Shown here piece by piece: positions 12,383 to 25,877 of a stretch of 64,000 bases of DNA. Numbering within the stretch: the stretch's first letter is position 1; each line of letters opens with the position of its first letter. The position numbers and the translations under genes are program-made. The stretch is from NCBI GenBank assembly GCA_000231825.2, contig JH720321.1:252761-316760 (forward strand). The letters run 5' to 3'. Origin of the DNA: Tetrahymena elliotti 4EA (taxonomy: Eukaryota; Ciliophora; Oligohymenophorea; Hymenostomatida; Tetrahymenidae). The notes under the pieces were generated by a model. That model saw only the letters and a program-made list of their open reading frames with translations. It was not told the origin of the DNA and did no database searches.

Positions 12383-15300
12383 ATGTTTTCTGATATGTTT
12401 GATACTCCTGAGGATATCCTGGGAGGTGTTTAAAATGCATAGGTTTTAAATGTTTAGCAAAGGAGACCTAAAAACTGTGCTAGCTTTTTGGAATTACCTG
12501 CACTTAGCAGAGAAGTAAATGGTTTTGTAGGACTAAAAAACTAGGGTGCAACTTGCTATTTGAATAGTTTGATTCAATCATTATTCATGTCTCCTGAGTT
12601 TAGAAATGCCATTTATAATTTACCTTTGTGTGTGGTAAATATTATTTAGATCTAAAAATACTTAAAAATAATTTTAATTTTACAAAAAGGGTGAAGATAT
12701 TAGCTAAAAAAGCGATTTTGTTGATTCATAAAGCAAACAAAAATTACTATTAGGATTTTAAAAATTATTTGGTTAAATGCAGAGCTTGGATATTTCAAGC
12801 ATAAGGTAATTTATTCAGTAATGAAATAGATAAATTAATATAATTTTTCTGTATCATAGCACTGAAGAATTGACTTCAAGCTTTGGATGGGAAGCAAATT
12901 AAAGTTTCTAGCAATAAGATATATAGGAAGCTAATAGGTAGAAATAAAATTAGCAACATAGAAAAATAAAAGTATAATGTAAATTATTATGAATAAATAG
13001 AGTTATATTTGATGTATTAGAGAGAGCATTATTTGCAACAGCTGTCTAAATAGATCCAACTTCTTTTTATAAGTAATTTTATTATTAAAAGGTAATAAAA
13101 TCATTTGTTATGCTTTTTTTTTAATTTTTAAAAGAGGTACAATTGTTAACCATATCACTTGTACTGAATGTTAAGTTCCTCGAGAAAGAGAAGAAAATTT
13201 TTATGACTTGATACTTTAAGTTGAAAATATGTCTTGTGTTGAAGAGAGCTTTATGGCATTTATCACTCCTGAATTACTTAATGAAAGTAATCAACTTTTT
13301 TGTGAAATTTGCAATAAGAAGGTAAAATTTTATTTATTGAATGCATATATAGCTTATTTTTGTATAGTGCGATACTCTAAAAGGTTAAAAAGTTAGAAAA
13401 TTCCCAGACATATTAACTCTAAGTTTGAATAGATTTACTTTTGATTACGAAAAGCTTGAAAGAGTTAAGTTAAATTAAAAATATGAATTCGGAATAGAGT
13501 TCAACATAGCTCCTTTTCTTGAAAATTCTGATATCGATGATACAAGTGATGATTATAATTATGAGTTATTTACTGTTTTAATTCACAGAGGAAGTGCACA
13601 TGGAGGTATTTTTATATTAGTTGATAATATTTATTAAAACCTACTTAATGTTAGGTCATTACCATACATATATAAGAGACTTTTTAGGTGAAGGAAATTG
13701 GGAAGAAAAAATGAAATAGTATACCCAAGAAAGAGAGAAAAGAGAATAAGAGTAAAAGGAAAAATTAGAATAATAGGAACAAGAAGAACAGGAGAAAAAA
13801 TAAAAAGAAGATTAGATCAAGCAATAAAAGTAGGCATAATAACAGCAAGAAGTTTAGAAATAAGTTTAGGAGGAAGAGATAACAAATATTGATGAGTCTA
13901 ATTTAACTGCATAAGAAAAGAGAGATCTTAAAAAAAAGTAAAAGTAATAGAAAAAGTAGTAGAATTAAAAAACTTAGCCAGCTAAAAATGACAAGAAAAA
14001 TAAGAATGAAGAGAAGCAAAATGAAAAGAAAAAGAATTTTGTTGCAGAGGAGTATGAATTTGATGATTAAGAGTTCCCAAGAATGTTCAATAATATTGAC
14101 CTTTCTAAAAATTGGTATAACTTTAATGATTCTCAAGTAAAATCTATCAATGTGAATAGACTTTAGAAGTAATTTGGTGGTTCTGGAAGTGAAAATGCTT
14201 ACATTTTGGTTTATAGAAAGAAATCACTTGCAAAAAATATCCCAAATCCAAAACTCCCATAATATATTGAAAAGTTAATCAATGAAGAAAATGAGAAGTT
14301 GAAGTAAGAAAGATCAGTTTACGAAGAAGCTTCTAGGCATATTGAGGTCTATATAGATACTCATGAAGTCTTTTAAGTAAGATAGATACTTAATTTCTTG
14401 TTTTGAAATTTTAATTCTTTGAATAATTAAAGGATATTTCATATACATATGTTGATGGTTATGATTATGAAAAAAGTGCATAGTTAAGAAAAATAAAAAC
14501 TGATTGCACTTTTAAGGAGCTTCTCTAAAGTCTCTCTAAAACTACTTCAATTAGTTTTGATAATTTAGCTATCCTTGAACTTTATGAGCATCCAAACAAA
14601 TACGTTTAAACTGTCAGATTGATTGATGCTTCTAATTCCGTAATTACTATTACACTTTTAACTTAAAATTATTCTTATTTATTTAATCAGGATTAGACTC
14701 TAGAAAAAGCTGAAGTAAGCCACTTTTCTTGTTGGGTTTACTATGATAAATCTAAACACTCAGAAATTTTAGATAGACTTAAACTCCATATAGGTTAAGA
14801 TTAAATACCTTTAAAGTTAAACATAATTTGTCCTGGAAGGGCAATAAGCATCTTAGCATTTAGTTAAGAGAAGTTAATTGATTTGAAAATAAAATTATAA
14901 GAAATAACAAGCATATCAGAAAATTAACAATATCTTCAAAACGAAGATTTAGTACACATTAATGATTCATTAGAAAAAGAAGAAATGACATTAAATTAAC
15001 TTAAAATATAAAATGATTATGATATTATCTTAAAGTAAATTGACCAAGTAATTTATTCTTAATTTTATCTTTTGTTCATTTTAATAATTTTTCTTTCTTT
15101 TAGAATCATCAACAAAAAAGTGATCAAAATAATAGTCAGTAAAAGAATGCATAACTGTCTGAATATCAACAAGCCTAGCTTTAAGGCCTTGTGTCTATAC
15201 TTGTAGAAAATTCTGACGAGCCTGGAGTTAAAAGATTTTGTACACTATTTTTTGAATCTTTCTTTAATTTTTATGTTTGTTATTTAAAATTTAATAAAAT

Positions 15301-16996
15301 AATTCTTGAAAGTTATTGAAAAATAAAATTTTTGTAAAATAGTCATTGATTACAGAGAATTAGATTTACTCAAACTTCTAGCTTTTATCAAAGAGAAATT
15401 TTCTATTGAGTAATCTTCTTTGAGAAGACTTAGAAATTTAGAAAATAAATAGCTTTATTTCAAGGATGAGTATTCTAAATCGCTTGAAGAACTTGGATTT
15501 TAAGAAGGTGGAACTAGACTTCTATTAGAAAGGGGAGATATACCTGTTTCTGGAAATATACCTATCAAGATCAAAAATTCATCAAAGTATAAAGTTGCTG
15601 ATACTGAAAATGTTATTGAAGTTCTCATTCAAGATGATTAATCTCTTCATTAATTGTATTTTTTATTATATTTTTGAATATAAATTTACTCTTTTTTAGA
15701 AAATCTTAAGCTTGCAAAATCTTAAAACTTGATCCTGAGTAACATAAACTTTACAAAACTGATTGGATGGAGGAACCAATACAATTAATAGCTAATGAGA
15801 ATTAGTTAATTAGGAATATGAGCTTTAAATAATAAGAAGTCCTTGTTTTGAGGGATAATGATAGCGTATATACTTATCATAATTAATTAAAATAATAATT
15901 TCTTTTAAATCTAAAAGCCTATTGATAAAGAATTTGAAAAATTCAGTATTTATCACACAATAAATGGAAGCTCTGAAGATTCAAAATATGTTGGAGATCT
16001 TAAAATTAAAAAAGACGAACATATTCAAGATCTCAAAAATACTATTCTTGCCATGCCATATTTTTTGAATTTAGATAAAGATTCTGGGGAAAATGTATGA
16101 AAAATATTTAATTTTGAAATTTAAAAGTAATTTTTTAATAATATTAAAGAAAGTAAGCTGTCTAAGAGTAAGAGATATGAGAAAAGATGGACTATTTGGT
16201 TAGATATACAGAAGGAATGACAAAAAAATATCAGGATATAACTATTCTACAAACAATATTGCCGTTCAAGTAAATATAAATTTAAAAAAATTGACTATAA
16301 ATTAATTGGATTTTTTGAAAAATAAGATACTTCTAAAGCCAGATAATTTGGAAGAAGATGACATTTCTCTTATTTTGAGAAAAAGAAATTGTAAAACAAA
16401 AACCTATGAAGGAAATACAGAGTTCATTTACAAAAGCTCAAAAAAGCCTACTGTAGATGAATTTAAGTAACAAATATCTGCTATCCTTGGATTAAGTGAT
16501 ACAAATAAATTTGAAATTGTTAAATATTTCCCTTATGAATTCTGCTGGAAAGTAGTATCAAATTAAGAATATGAAAATCTTAAAGAAACAAAGAAGAAAC
16601 AAGATTAAAAATCAAATAAAAAAAACAACAAAACAGAATAAAAAAAGGATGAAAAATAATCTGAAACAGATCAAAACTTAAAAAAGGCTCCATACTTACT
16701 AAAAGATGGAGGTAAATATTAAATTTATAATTTACTTATTTTTATTATTATTTTAATTTAAAATAGATATAATTGGTTATGTTCTACTTGAAGAAAAAGA
16801 ACAAAATGATGATTACCAAACAGAAAATGATTAAAAGGTATTTTTCATTTTCTTTACTTTAATTAAAGATTTTTAAAAATATTAGATGAAACTATGGTTC
16901 GAAGAAGAAAAGAGGTAAAAAAAATCTGCAGCTTCAAGTAAAAGTAAAAGCAAAGCAGACTAAGCTGGTGGCTTTACAATAAATTTAGATTTTTGA
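12383..16996 (+). CDS. USP40: Ubiquitin carboxyl-terminal hydrolase USP40
   Basis: Cysteine protease of the USP family that removes ubiquitin. The N terminus [12 protein letters not shown] resembles the USP40 start. The catalytic Cys box is [18 protein letters not shown] (about 12530-12590). QQQDIQEANR with [11 protein letters not shown] follows, then the zinc-type CTEC and CEIC pairs. The His box is [13 protein letters not shown], split by an intron near 13610-13653. The catalytic domain is then interrupted by about 120 residues of Glu/Lys/Gln-rich sequence before it closes with [10 protein letters not shown] ... AYILVYRKK (about 14105-14225). The long C-terminal region has the USP40 ubiquitin-like features [17 protein letters not shown] and [18 protein letters not shown]. 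The stop is TGA at 16994-16996. About ten or more short introns are present. Cys and His are intact, so activity is expected. The invariant Gln before the catalytic Cys is encoded by TAG (12542-12544). Confidence 0.92.
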
Positions 16997-17666
16997 AATT
17001 TAAAATCTAAACCTTAAAAAAATTTTACTTAAATTCATTTATTTTGATATAAATTTGCAAAAAAATTAATATCTTGTATTCTAATTAAAATTTAATTTTG
17101 AAATATTATAACTTTAAATTATTTATCCTCTCTCATGATTTTATGATATTTAATATTTAAAAATAAGCTGAAACTTAATTTTTGGATCAATTTAATTAAA
17201 AATAAATTTGATTTTAAGTTTGTATTTCAATTAATCTAATTAATCGAAGAATTATCAGACATTTTTAACTTTCTTCATAAAAATAACAAGAAAAATTCTA
17301 ACATTTTAAATTAAAATTCACATGTTTTTGTGAAATATTTCTCTTTTTTTCTTCAATAAAAGAAACAAAAATTTAAATTGATTATTAATGAAATAATAAA
17401 TTTACTTTTCTAAATATAATCTATTCTGTTAATAATTTGATATTTTAATAATGAAAGAAATTTTTGAAACAATTTTTTTATTTTAATGATTTTAAAATGA
17501 GATAAGAATAGTTATTTTTAAAGGTTTTTATTGAAAAATATTAATTTATTATGTATGAATTTTGAGAATAAATAATAACAAAACTATTTAACAGATAAAA
17601 TTAACATTTAAAATTTAATTAATCTTTTAAAAATGGAAGGAATAATATAGATTTAGATTTTATTTT
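16997..17666. other. Convergent spacer between USP40 and an Asn/Gln-rich gene
   Basis: These are the 3' flanks of two converging genes. The stretch is AT-rich with poly-A/T tracts. No gene, RNA or clear terminator was seen. Confidence 0.6.
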
Positions 17667-20600
17667 TCATAGAAGTAATTCTTTTTTAATAGAATCTACT
17701 TCAGCTGATTAATCTTGGTTTTATTATTATTGCATAGACTGAGGACCAAACTTTTAAGTATTATTGGCCATATGATTAGATTAGTTAAGGATTTGCTACT
17801 ATGTGTAATTTCTTGATGGTTGTGCTGGTATTCTTTGATCTTATACAGAGTACTATTTTTTATCTGAGCCTTACTAAGACTGAGGAGTTTAGTAATAGCT
17901 CTCTTAATTAGAATTGAAATTTTAATTTTCTCTTTGTTAATAAAATTATTATCTTTGCTTTTAAAATTAAGAGAGAGAGATCTTTTTCTAATATTCGATT
18001 TCAGGAGATTCTTATTGAATATGATTGATAATTTATTCATCTTCTCTTTAATTATGATTTTGATATTCATCTGAACTTTAATTAAGACTCTTAGAGGGTA
18101 CACTTTTCTGTTAAATAAAATAATATTTGTTATAATATAGTTTATTGAAGATAAATAAAAAAAGAAATTCAATTATTTACATTAATTTAAACCCAGTTAG
18201 GCTAGTAGAAAGCATTGTTAGATGTTGGAACTCCGAGTGTTTAATAAACTACTTTATTTCTATTGTCGTCATAGTTTTCTGAGAGGTTGTTAGATGATTT
18301 AACATGATTCATGTTATTTTAGTTCTTAAGACTATTCTGTACGCGTGTGCTAAGATCAACAATTTCTTTATGAATATTTTATAGATTTTGATCTCTTAAT
18401 TAAACATTCTTGATAGTATCAAATTCTCTTGGGTATATTTAAGTGTAATGAGATCTATCACTTTAAGATCCATTATTAGCTTGGTGTTGTAAGTGTTAGA
18501 CAAAAATACGATTCATTTATTCCTCTTGTCTATTATTTACTTCATTATTTTTGATATCATATTTAAGATGATAGGATTTCTTAGAAGAATCCTAATTTTA
18601 ATTTGTAGGTATTGTTGGTATTTCAATTGTTGATTTGTAAACTTTTTCATTATCCGATTTATAAAGAGCAATAGATTTTTGCATGTCTTTAATTCCATTT
18701 TCTAATTATTTAGTTTAATTGGTAAGTTTTTGAGATATTTGTTAGTTTTTAGTTTATGTTCTTATTTCGGTATCAGGTTTTCTATCCCAGAAGGTACGAG
18801 CTCCAGCATTATTTTTTTTATCAACAACTATTTTTTCTTAAACCCATTTTTAATTATTAGAATAGCTTTTATGATCTTTGTTGAGGTAAAATGGTAAATT
18901 ATTTGGGCTATAATGTGATTCAATGTTTTGATATTTTTTGGGAGTTTTGAATCTTTCATGTTCATGGTTACCATCACATTAATGCATCTTACTAATATGA
19001 TAATTTTCTAACAACGACTAATCATTAAGCAATATGTTGCTGTTATTGCTGAGAAAACTATTTTCATGGTTGATATCATTATTAGTATTTGGGTAATTAA
19101 TTGCAGAAACATTATTAAATAGATTTTACTCTTATAGTTGTTACTAATTCATTATCATGTGAAATTAATCCTAAACAACATTCTGTGATGATGATGCATT
19201 AAGGGGTTTGTATATTTATTTTTAGCTTGCAATTTTATTTAGGTGCTACTATAAATAATTGTTATTATTATTATTATTGCTGGCTCCACTATTTTTCATT
19301 GATGCAATGTTATTTTATTTATTGATTTGAATGATTTTAGATCCTTTTCTATTTAAAACATTGTTATTATTGTTGCTTGTGTTAAGTTATATGTTATTTT
19401 GCTAGCCTGCCTTAACTTTGCTCAATTTAATGTTACGATAAACTTGAATATCATTACCTTTTTTCTAAAGACGCTCTTTACCAATGTAAACATTAACATT
19501 ATTTTTTGAAAGATAAGATTCATTGACTTATGATGTATTTTGTGGAACTTATAGCTGATTATCTTCTTCTTCTTCATAATGTTAAGTTTAATAATTTTAT
19601 TGATAGGGTAATAAATGTGTGCCATCCATGTTGGTAATAACAGATTCTTTCATAGGCTGATTAGTATTCATTGAATTTTTCATAGTTTATATTTCTGAGT
19701 GTTAAAGAGATGCTCTTCTTTGTTTATTTGCAAGAGCTGCTTCAATTTCTTTTCTAATATTTCTTGTTGTAGCAGGTTAGATATTTGTCTGATAATTACT
19801 AGTCTGTTATTATTATTATTATTATAATTAAAATTGTTACTAGCTCTATTAATTTTATAAACCAGAAGCATAAAGCTGTTAATTATTTGGAGTTAAACTT
19901 CTAGGGTTAGCTGGAACGAAGTTACTTTGATGGTATTAATTTTCTTAGAATTGTTATTATTGATTCAAATTATTGATATTTTTGTTTTCAATTTAGTTTT
20001 ATTAAAACTAGGGATTTGAAAGTTAAACTGAGCTTTAACTATGAGGCATGATTCCTTGAGAGTTTTGATTATTATAAGAGCTGAAATTTTAACCAAATTA
20101 ACTTCTAGCTTAGCTGTTTTAGAATTTCCCTGTCTCTTCAATTTAATATAGTTAATTAAGTTAAGGATTTTCACTTTAGTTGAACCATTACTTTCTTTAT
20201 TATTTGTACTCACTATCAGTAGGAAGATTTTATTGTTATGGTTGCTTTTATTATTACTATTGATAATCTTATTATTCATTTAGGTTTTATCCTTACTAAA
20301 ATTAGTTGTTCATTGATAAAAATTTCATTTATTGATTGGTATTAGCTGACTAAGGTCTAACTATCTCTGATTAAAAGGCTTCATTATTATTTTATGTAGA
20401 ATAAAAATTATTTTAATTTTAAAATCTATTTTCTACTCCTGGAGAAGAATGATTGCTTGCGTTATTACTGAATTGTGGCAGATTTTAATCTTAGAAATTA
20501 TTATTTCTGTTTTAGTTTGGCTGAGATTATTGTGTTTGGTTGAAATGAGGTAATCCTTAATTAATGGATGACTATATTTATTAATCTAAATTATCAGTTG

Positions 20601-22414
20601 CAGAGCTAGGCTTTATTAAATTAACTTAGCTTTAAGGTTAAATGCTATTTTGAGTAATATTTGATTGAGCTAGTTAAACAATAACTGGAGTTGATCCACT
20701 TGTTGCAAGATTTTGAGCAGAATTTTTTGCATTTTAAAAATTAGATTCTTAAGAATTTCCTTTTAATGTGCTAGCCATAGGGTTTTTAATTGTGTGAGAG
20801 CTAAGTTAAAAAGCATATTCCTTTTAACGTTATTAATCTTATAAAATTGATGATGAAGAGTTATTTTACAACTAAGATTATAAGTATTGCTATTATTGTA
20901 ATGATTAATTAGCTTGCTAAATATTATTTTAGGAAGCAGCTTAAATACCAAATTATTTATCCTTTTTAGTGCTTGATTTAAACGAATTTTGAAATTCTGA
21001 GTCAGTATTTTAAATAATTTTGTTAACATTATTATTACTTCCATTATTGTTTGTGTTAGCATTTAGGAGATTGCTGGAGAATTAACTTTGTTATGAATTG
21101 ATTCTTTGCTTATTTTCTTTTTAAATTGGTTCAACTTCAGCTAACATTTCTTTTAATTACAAATTAGGGTGGGAGTTTTATTTTTTATGATCTCCATATT
21201 GAGTTTAACTTAAAGAACTTATATCTTATTTGAGAATATTTTCCAAAGACTAATCTCTGTATTTTGACATCTCTTTTTCTTTTACAAGACCATTAAAGTC
21301 AATTTAATTTTAATAAAATAGTTCCTCCTTCTTTAGGTTATCCATAATTTTTATGATTTAAACAGATCTTTCATATAATTTTTATTTCTCATTATACTTT
21401 TCTTAATTGTTTTCACCTTCTTTTGCCATTTTCTATAATTCATTTTAAGATTCATTTTTGAGAATAAGGAATGTTTCATAATTATTTAGATTTAAAAGCA
21501 TGTTTGCTTCTGAATTAAGTTAAGATTCAACCTATAATTTATCATTAAACAACTATTAATCACAATTTTAAAAAAAATATTTACATCATAGAAGTTGATA
21601 GCATTAGCATAATTTTGAACAAATTAAATAGCTTTTTTAACCTATTTCATCTTCTTAAAAGTGAATTCTTTTTCTCTTGCTTTCATAATTTCCTATTGAT
21701 TTCGTAAAAATAAAGAATTATATTTCTTTCATTCAGATTTTATTAATTAATTTTTAAATTTCTTTCACATTCTTCTAACATTTTTAAATTTCAAATTGAA
21801 AATAACTTTTTTATTTCTAAAATTTATCATAAAACATTTGTTTTAAATAGCAGTAAATTTTGTACCTTCTTTCTTATATTGGAGAGCATGACTTAAACTT
21901 CTTCTTTAGGTGGAAATAATTTATTTGGACTAACACTTTTCTTTTATTCTACTCTCATAGATATATCTAATCTAGAATTATTCTAATTAAGTAGAGCACT
22001 TTTGTATTATCTATTAATATTAGCTCTATCAGTAACAGATTGAACATAACTTCTATTAGGATCTACTCCTTATTACTAAACATATTAACCTATAACTTAA
22101 TCTTATAATCTTAGATTATCATTTGTTGCTGCTCCATATTTAGATTAACCTATTCTAGGTGGAGGAGTAACTGCTGATCTATTTAATTAACTCTGATTAA
22201 GCATATTTGAGCTATTCATCTAACTCCTTCTCATTTATTATATTGGATCATATGTAGGAGTTATTTTGACTCCATAAACTGAATTACTGCTAGATGGAAC
22301 TCTTAATTAAGGTTCTGCACTTTTACTTCTTTAAGCATCTTGCATCTAATTAACAACTTGAGCTTGTAACTAAAGCTCATTAATCTTTTTTAATTTTTAT
22401 TATTTATTTCCCAT
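17667..22414 (-). CDS. Asn/Gln-rich protein with coiled-coil segments, function unknown
   Basis: I do not recognise this protein. The start at 22414 reads MGNKQQKLKKINEL and the stop is TGA at 17667-17669. The glycine at position 2 raises the possibility of N-myristoylation, but the following residues fit the consensus only weakly. The first 200 or so residues are Ser/Asn/Gln-rich with short basic patches (for example SVTDRANINRQYKSALLNQN). A helical charged part follows (KAREKEFTFKKMKQVKKAIQ, then ELQKMAKEGENNQEKYNEKQ). The rest is mostly poly-Asn and poly-Gln, with ATT/TTA-type triplet tracts near 19260 and 19800. There are at least two introns near the 5' end (about 21545-21870). Standard-code reading breaks it into several false small frames because it uses TAA and TAG for Gln so often. 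It may be cytoskeletal or a phase-separating scaffold, but nothing proves this. Confidence 0.75.
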
Positions 22415-24021
22415 TTCTGCTAAATTTTAATATCTAAAACTTCTTCACTATGTCTGCTTAAATGGAAAATTTATGATTATACGATATTGCTTTGTGAATC
22501 TAAATCTTAATAGTGTTATCTAATATAATAACTAACTAAAAATAATATTTAGTGATTTAATATTTGTTTTAATAAATTAAAAATAATGAACAGTGATATT
22601 AAATTAATTTGCAAATTTTTTTAATACTTAATGATAAGTAAGTATAATCAAATCAAGAATGTAGCAATCTCCTATTAGAATTAATGAAATAATCTTCTTA
22701 ATTCAATTTTTGAAAACAAGATATTTTCAAATTTATAAGAATTTCTAAAATTCATAATTTAGATTTATTTGTTTAACTTTTTTGCTGTTTTTCTGCTATC
22801 AATTTCAATTTCTTTTTTATTTTTATAAACTATCAATCCAAAAATTTTAAATAAAACTCATTAATTAACTTTTTCTATTTACAATATTTTCTATCTTGCC
22901 TATTTTTTTAATGCTTCTATTTCAACCCTCACATGAGAATTAAGAATAGATAATTTATTTTTAATAATTCTTCTATCTTCTTAGCAAACCTGACTTTCAT
23001 ACAATTAAATAAAAAGAAAGCATAAATTTTACTTGTTCAAGTATATTTACTTATTACAAAAATAACTTAAACTCAATTAGCAAATTAAAATTTTTAGATT
23101 TATTGTTTTTAACATAGATTTTTACAACAAATATTATTTTAAATTAAAGATGTTAATTTAAAAAGGATTTTCTAGAACAAGTAAGGATAATAATTTATTT
23201 ATTCTTTTAATATTTTAAATTGATTTTTTCCATATTATATTTTTAATAATCTTTCTTTTTGAAGTTAGAAAACAATAAACTAAAAGAAAATAATTTGTTT
23301 AAATATTTTTATTAAATATTTTTTGATTGATAAATCTTTTTTTTTATTTAATTTTATCTTTAGATCCTATCAGTTCAGTTTCTTTATTAATTTACTATAG
23401 AAATACAAATTAATATTAATAGTTAATTTATACGTAATAGAATTGATGAGTGGTTGATAAGTAAAATAAATTTAAGAAATATATTCAAAATTATTAAGAT
23501 TTGATTTTAATTGAAAAATAATTTCTTTACACTTAATAACATCTTTTATTACTTAAATTCAAATCTTAGTCTAAATAATTTAATAATAAAATTTATTTGA
23601 TAAAAAATACCCTTATTTTTAAATAAATTTTTCGATTTTCATATTCAAAATAAAATTCACATAATAATAATTTATTTTAAATAATTCTATTATTTTAATG
23701 AAGTTTATTAAAATTATTTTTTTTTTTGCTAATAATTATTATGATGTTAAATATTAATTTTATTGAGATGTGAATCAAGAAAATCTTTTGCCTAAAAACG
23801 TTTAAGCATCAAAATGGTTTCTTATTGTTAATTTAAGGACAGTTATTAGAATATCTTAAGAAGCATAAGTTAATAGTATATATATATTCTGACTTTTTTT
23901 CTTGAAATCTTTGATAGAAGAAAATATTTAATAAAAGTAAAAATACAACAAATATAAAAGAAAGAATCAAGCTATCTTAATTTCTTTAAGTGATATTAAA
24001 TATAATTGTAAATAATTAGAA
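22415..24021. other. Divergent spacer
   Basis: This spacer lies between the Asn/Gln-rich gene (-) and the small intronless gene (+), so it holds both promoters. It is very AT-rich with short A/T tracts. No gene or RNA was recognised. Confidence 0.55.
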
Positions 24022-24765
24022 ATGTAAAATTAATAATACTTCAGTCAAAATAGGTTTCCCTCTTAAAATAATTAGGTCCAACCTAATTAGTAACATTACT
24101 ATGGTAGCATGAATAATGTGAATTATAATATGAATTATAATATGAATTAGGTACCTGTTTAGTCTTAGTTTCTTAGTGAAGATTTCTTCGGATTAACTGA
24201 TCTAGAGTTTGGTGCCTAAGATCTAATTAATGAAATAATATTTGATGCTTACAATGCTTGTGTTGTGTACTAAGACAGAAAGCAACGAATTGACAGTTTA
24301 ATAAAATCATTAAATGAAAAATATGTTCAACAAAGTGTTTAAATTTAAAATAGAGGTAATAATGTCCTTTCCGAATAATTTTAATCAATAATAGATAATG
24401 TTGAGCAAGACACTATCAAAATTATAATTGAAAAAAGAATTAGAAATACAAACATTGTTCAAAAATTTTAGGAGTTATCTGAAAGCTTTGAGAATACCAA
24501 TTTAATTCAAATAAATTAAATTAAGAATAAATATCAAGCATTAGGATTATTGAACATTATTCCTGAAGAATATGTTGATTGGATCAATATCATTAAAGAA
24601 TCTTAATAAAAGTTAAATATCATCACAGGATATTCCAACATAATTTAAAATACTTTTAACAATATATTGGAGTATGAATCAAAGATCAACCCTAATATAA
24701 TTCTTTAAAAATTAGAATAATTTGAAGTAGATACAATCAATTTTATTAAAAATTATGGTTAGTGA
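24022..24765 (+). CDS. Small intronless coiled-coil protein, function unknown
   Basis: A single uninterrupted frame of 247 codons runs from ATG 24022 to TGA 24763-24765, with about 30 in-frame TAA/TAG codons. I do not recognise a family. The first 45 residues are Asn/Gln/Tyr-rich with a small tandem repeat (NYNMNYNMN). A predicted helical part follows: DLINEIIFDAYNACVVYQDR, IDSLIKSLNEKYVQQSV, then alternating Ile/Asn/Gln helices to the end (FQELSESFENTNLIQINQI). No signal peptide or membrane segment is seen. It is unusual here in having no intron over 744 bases. The length of open frame and the ordered hydrophobic spacing support a real gene; its role cannot be inferred. Confidence 0.72.
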
Positions 24766-25877
24766 TTTTTCTTTAGAATTCATTTGTATATAGAATAGAG
24801 TGTTATTTATTTAGATTTCTTGAATTCAAATAAATAATAATTTTAAATACAAAATTTAAGTTTTTATGGAATTTATATTGTATTTTTTGTAATGAAAGTA
24901 GTTTTTTAAACAAATTATAAAATATAATTTTAATAATTGCTTTAAGAATATTGAAATATTAAGAATAAGTGTTAAGAATATCAATTAAAAAGTATTAAAT
25001 TTAAATGATTATTTAATAAGCTTATACTTTTTTTCTTTGCTTTTAAAAAAAATATTTAAAAATAAGAGATTGATAAAAATAAAAATGATCAGAGTGATAT
25101 TAGAATATAATGATTGAATTTCCTTTAAAATTTATTATTTTAATATTTAACAACAATTTTCAAAAAATAGTAATTTTTATTCAGAAAAATTAAAAAAATT
25201 TTGGTTTTATTTTCTAATAAAAAAATTTGTAAAAAAAAGTTTCTAATTTTGATGAATTATAATGTTAAAATGATTTTTTTTAAAATAAATTGGAGAATGT
25301 GAATGCTTATTTATTTAGTTTTTTACTGTTTAAAATTACATCTTAAAATTTGTTTAAATACAAATTAAAGTTAAAACATTTACTTATTAAGGATTTTTAT
25401 TGTTTAAAATGACAAAACTTAAGAAAAATATTTAAATGATACATCTTAAGAAAAAAATATATAATTTTTTAATGATTGGTGAGACTTAAGCATATTTATA
25501 TAATAGATTGAAATAGGCTTGTAAACTTAACACTTTATTGCTTAAAGCAAATAATATCAGTTCAAGCAAGCAAATTTTGATTTCTTTATAAGTGAAATTT
25601 AATCTTTATTTTTTAACTAATTCAACACTTCTTTTCCTTGCAAACACAAATTATAATTGTTAGTATTGTTTTAGAGTCAATATTATTGAACAAAACTTAA
25701 ATATTTGATTTGAAAAGTTGCTTTATGTTTGTTTATTTGTAGGTAGAAAGTTATTAATATATTTATTTATTTAAATAATCAGGTTATTTTGTTTTAAATT
25801 TATGTTTTTCTTCATTTTGTTTAAATTTTAAGATGTTGAAAATGAATGAGTGAGTGATTTAAATTTTTGTTGTTTTT
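24766..25877. other. Convergent AT-rich spacer
   Basis: These are the 3' flanks of the small intronless gene and the long coiled-coil gene. The sequence is low in complexity and no gene was seen. Confidence 0.6.

Noticed and set aside
13698..13892. Arg/Lys-rich plus-strand frame in the USP40 region
   Set aside because: It is a shadow in another phase. The true frame reads through TAA/TAG as the Gln/Glu/Lys insert of USP40 and joins the conserved protease segments on both sides.
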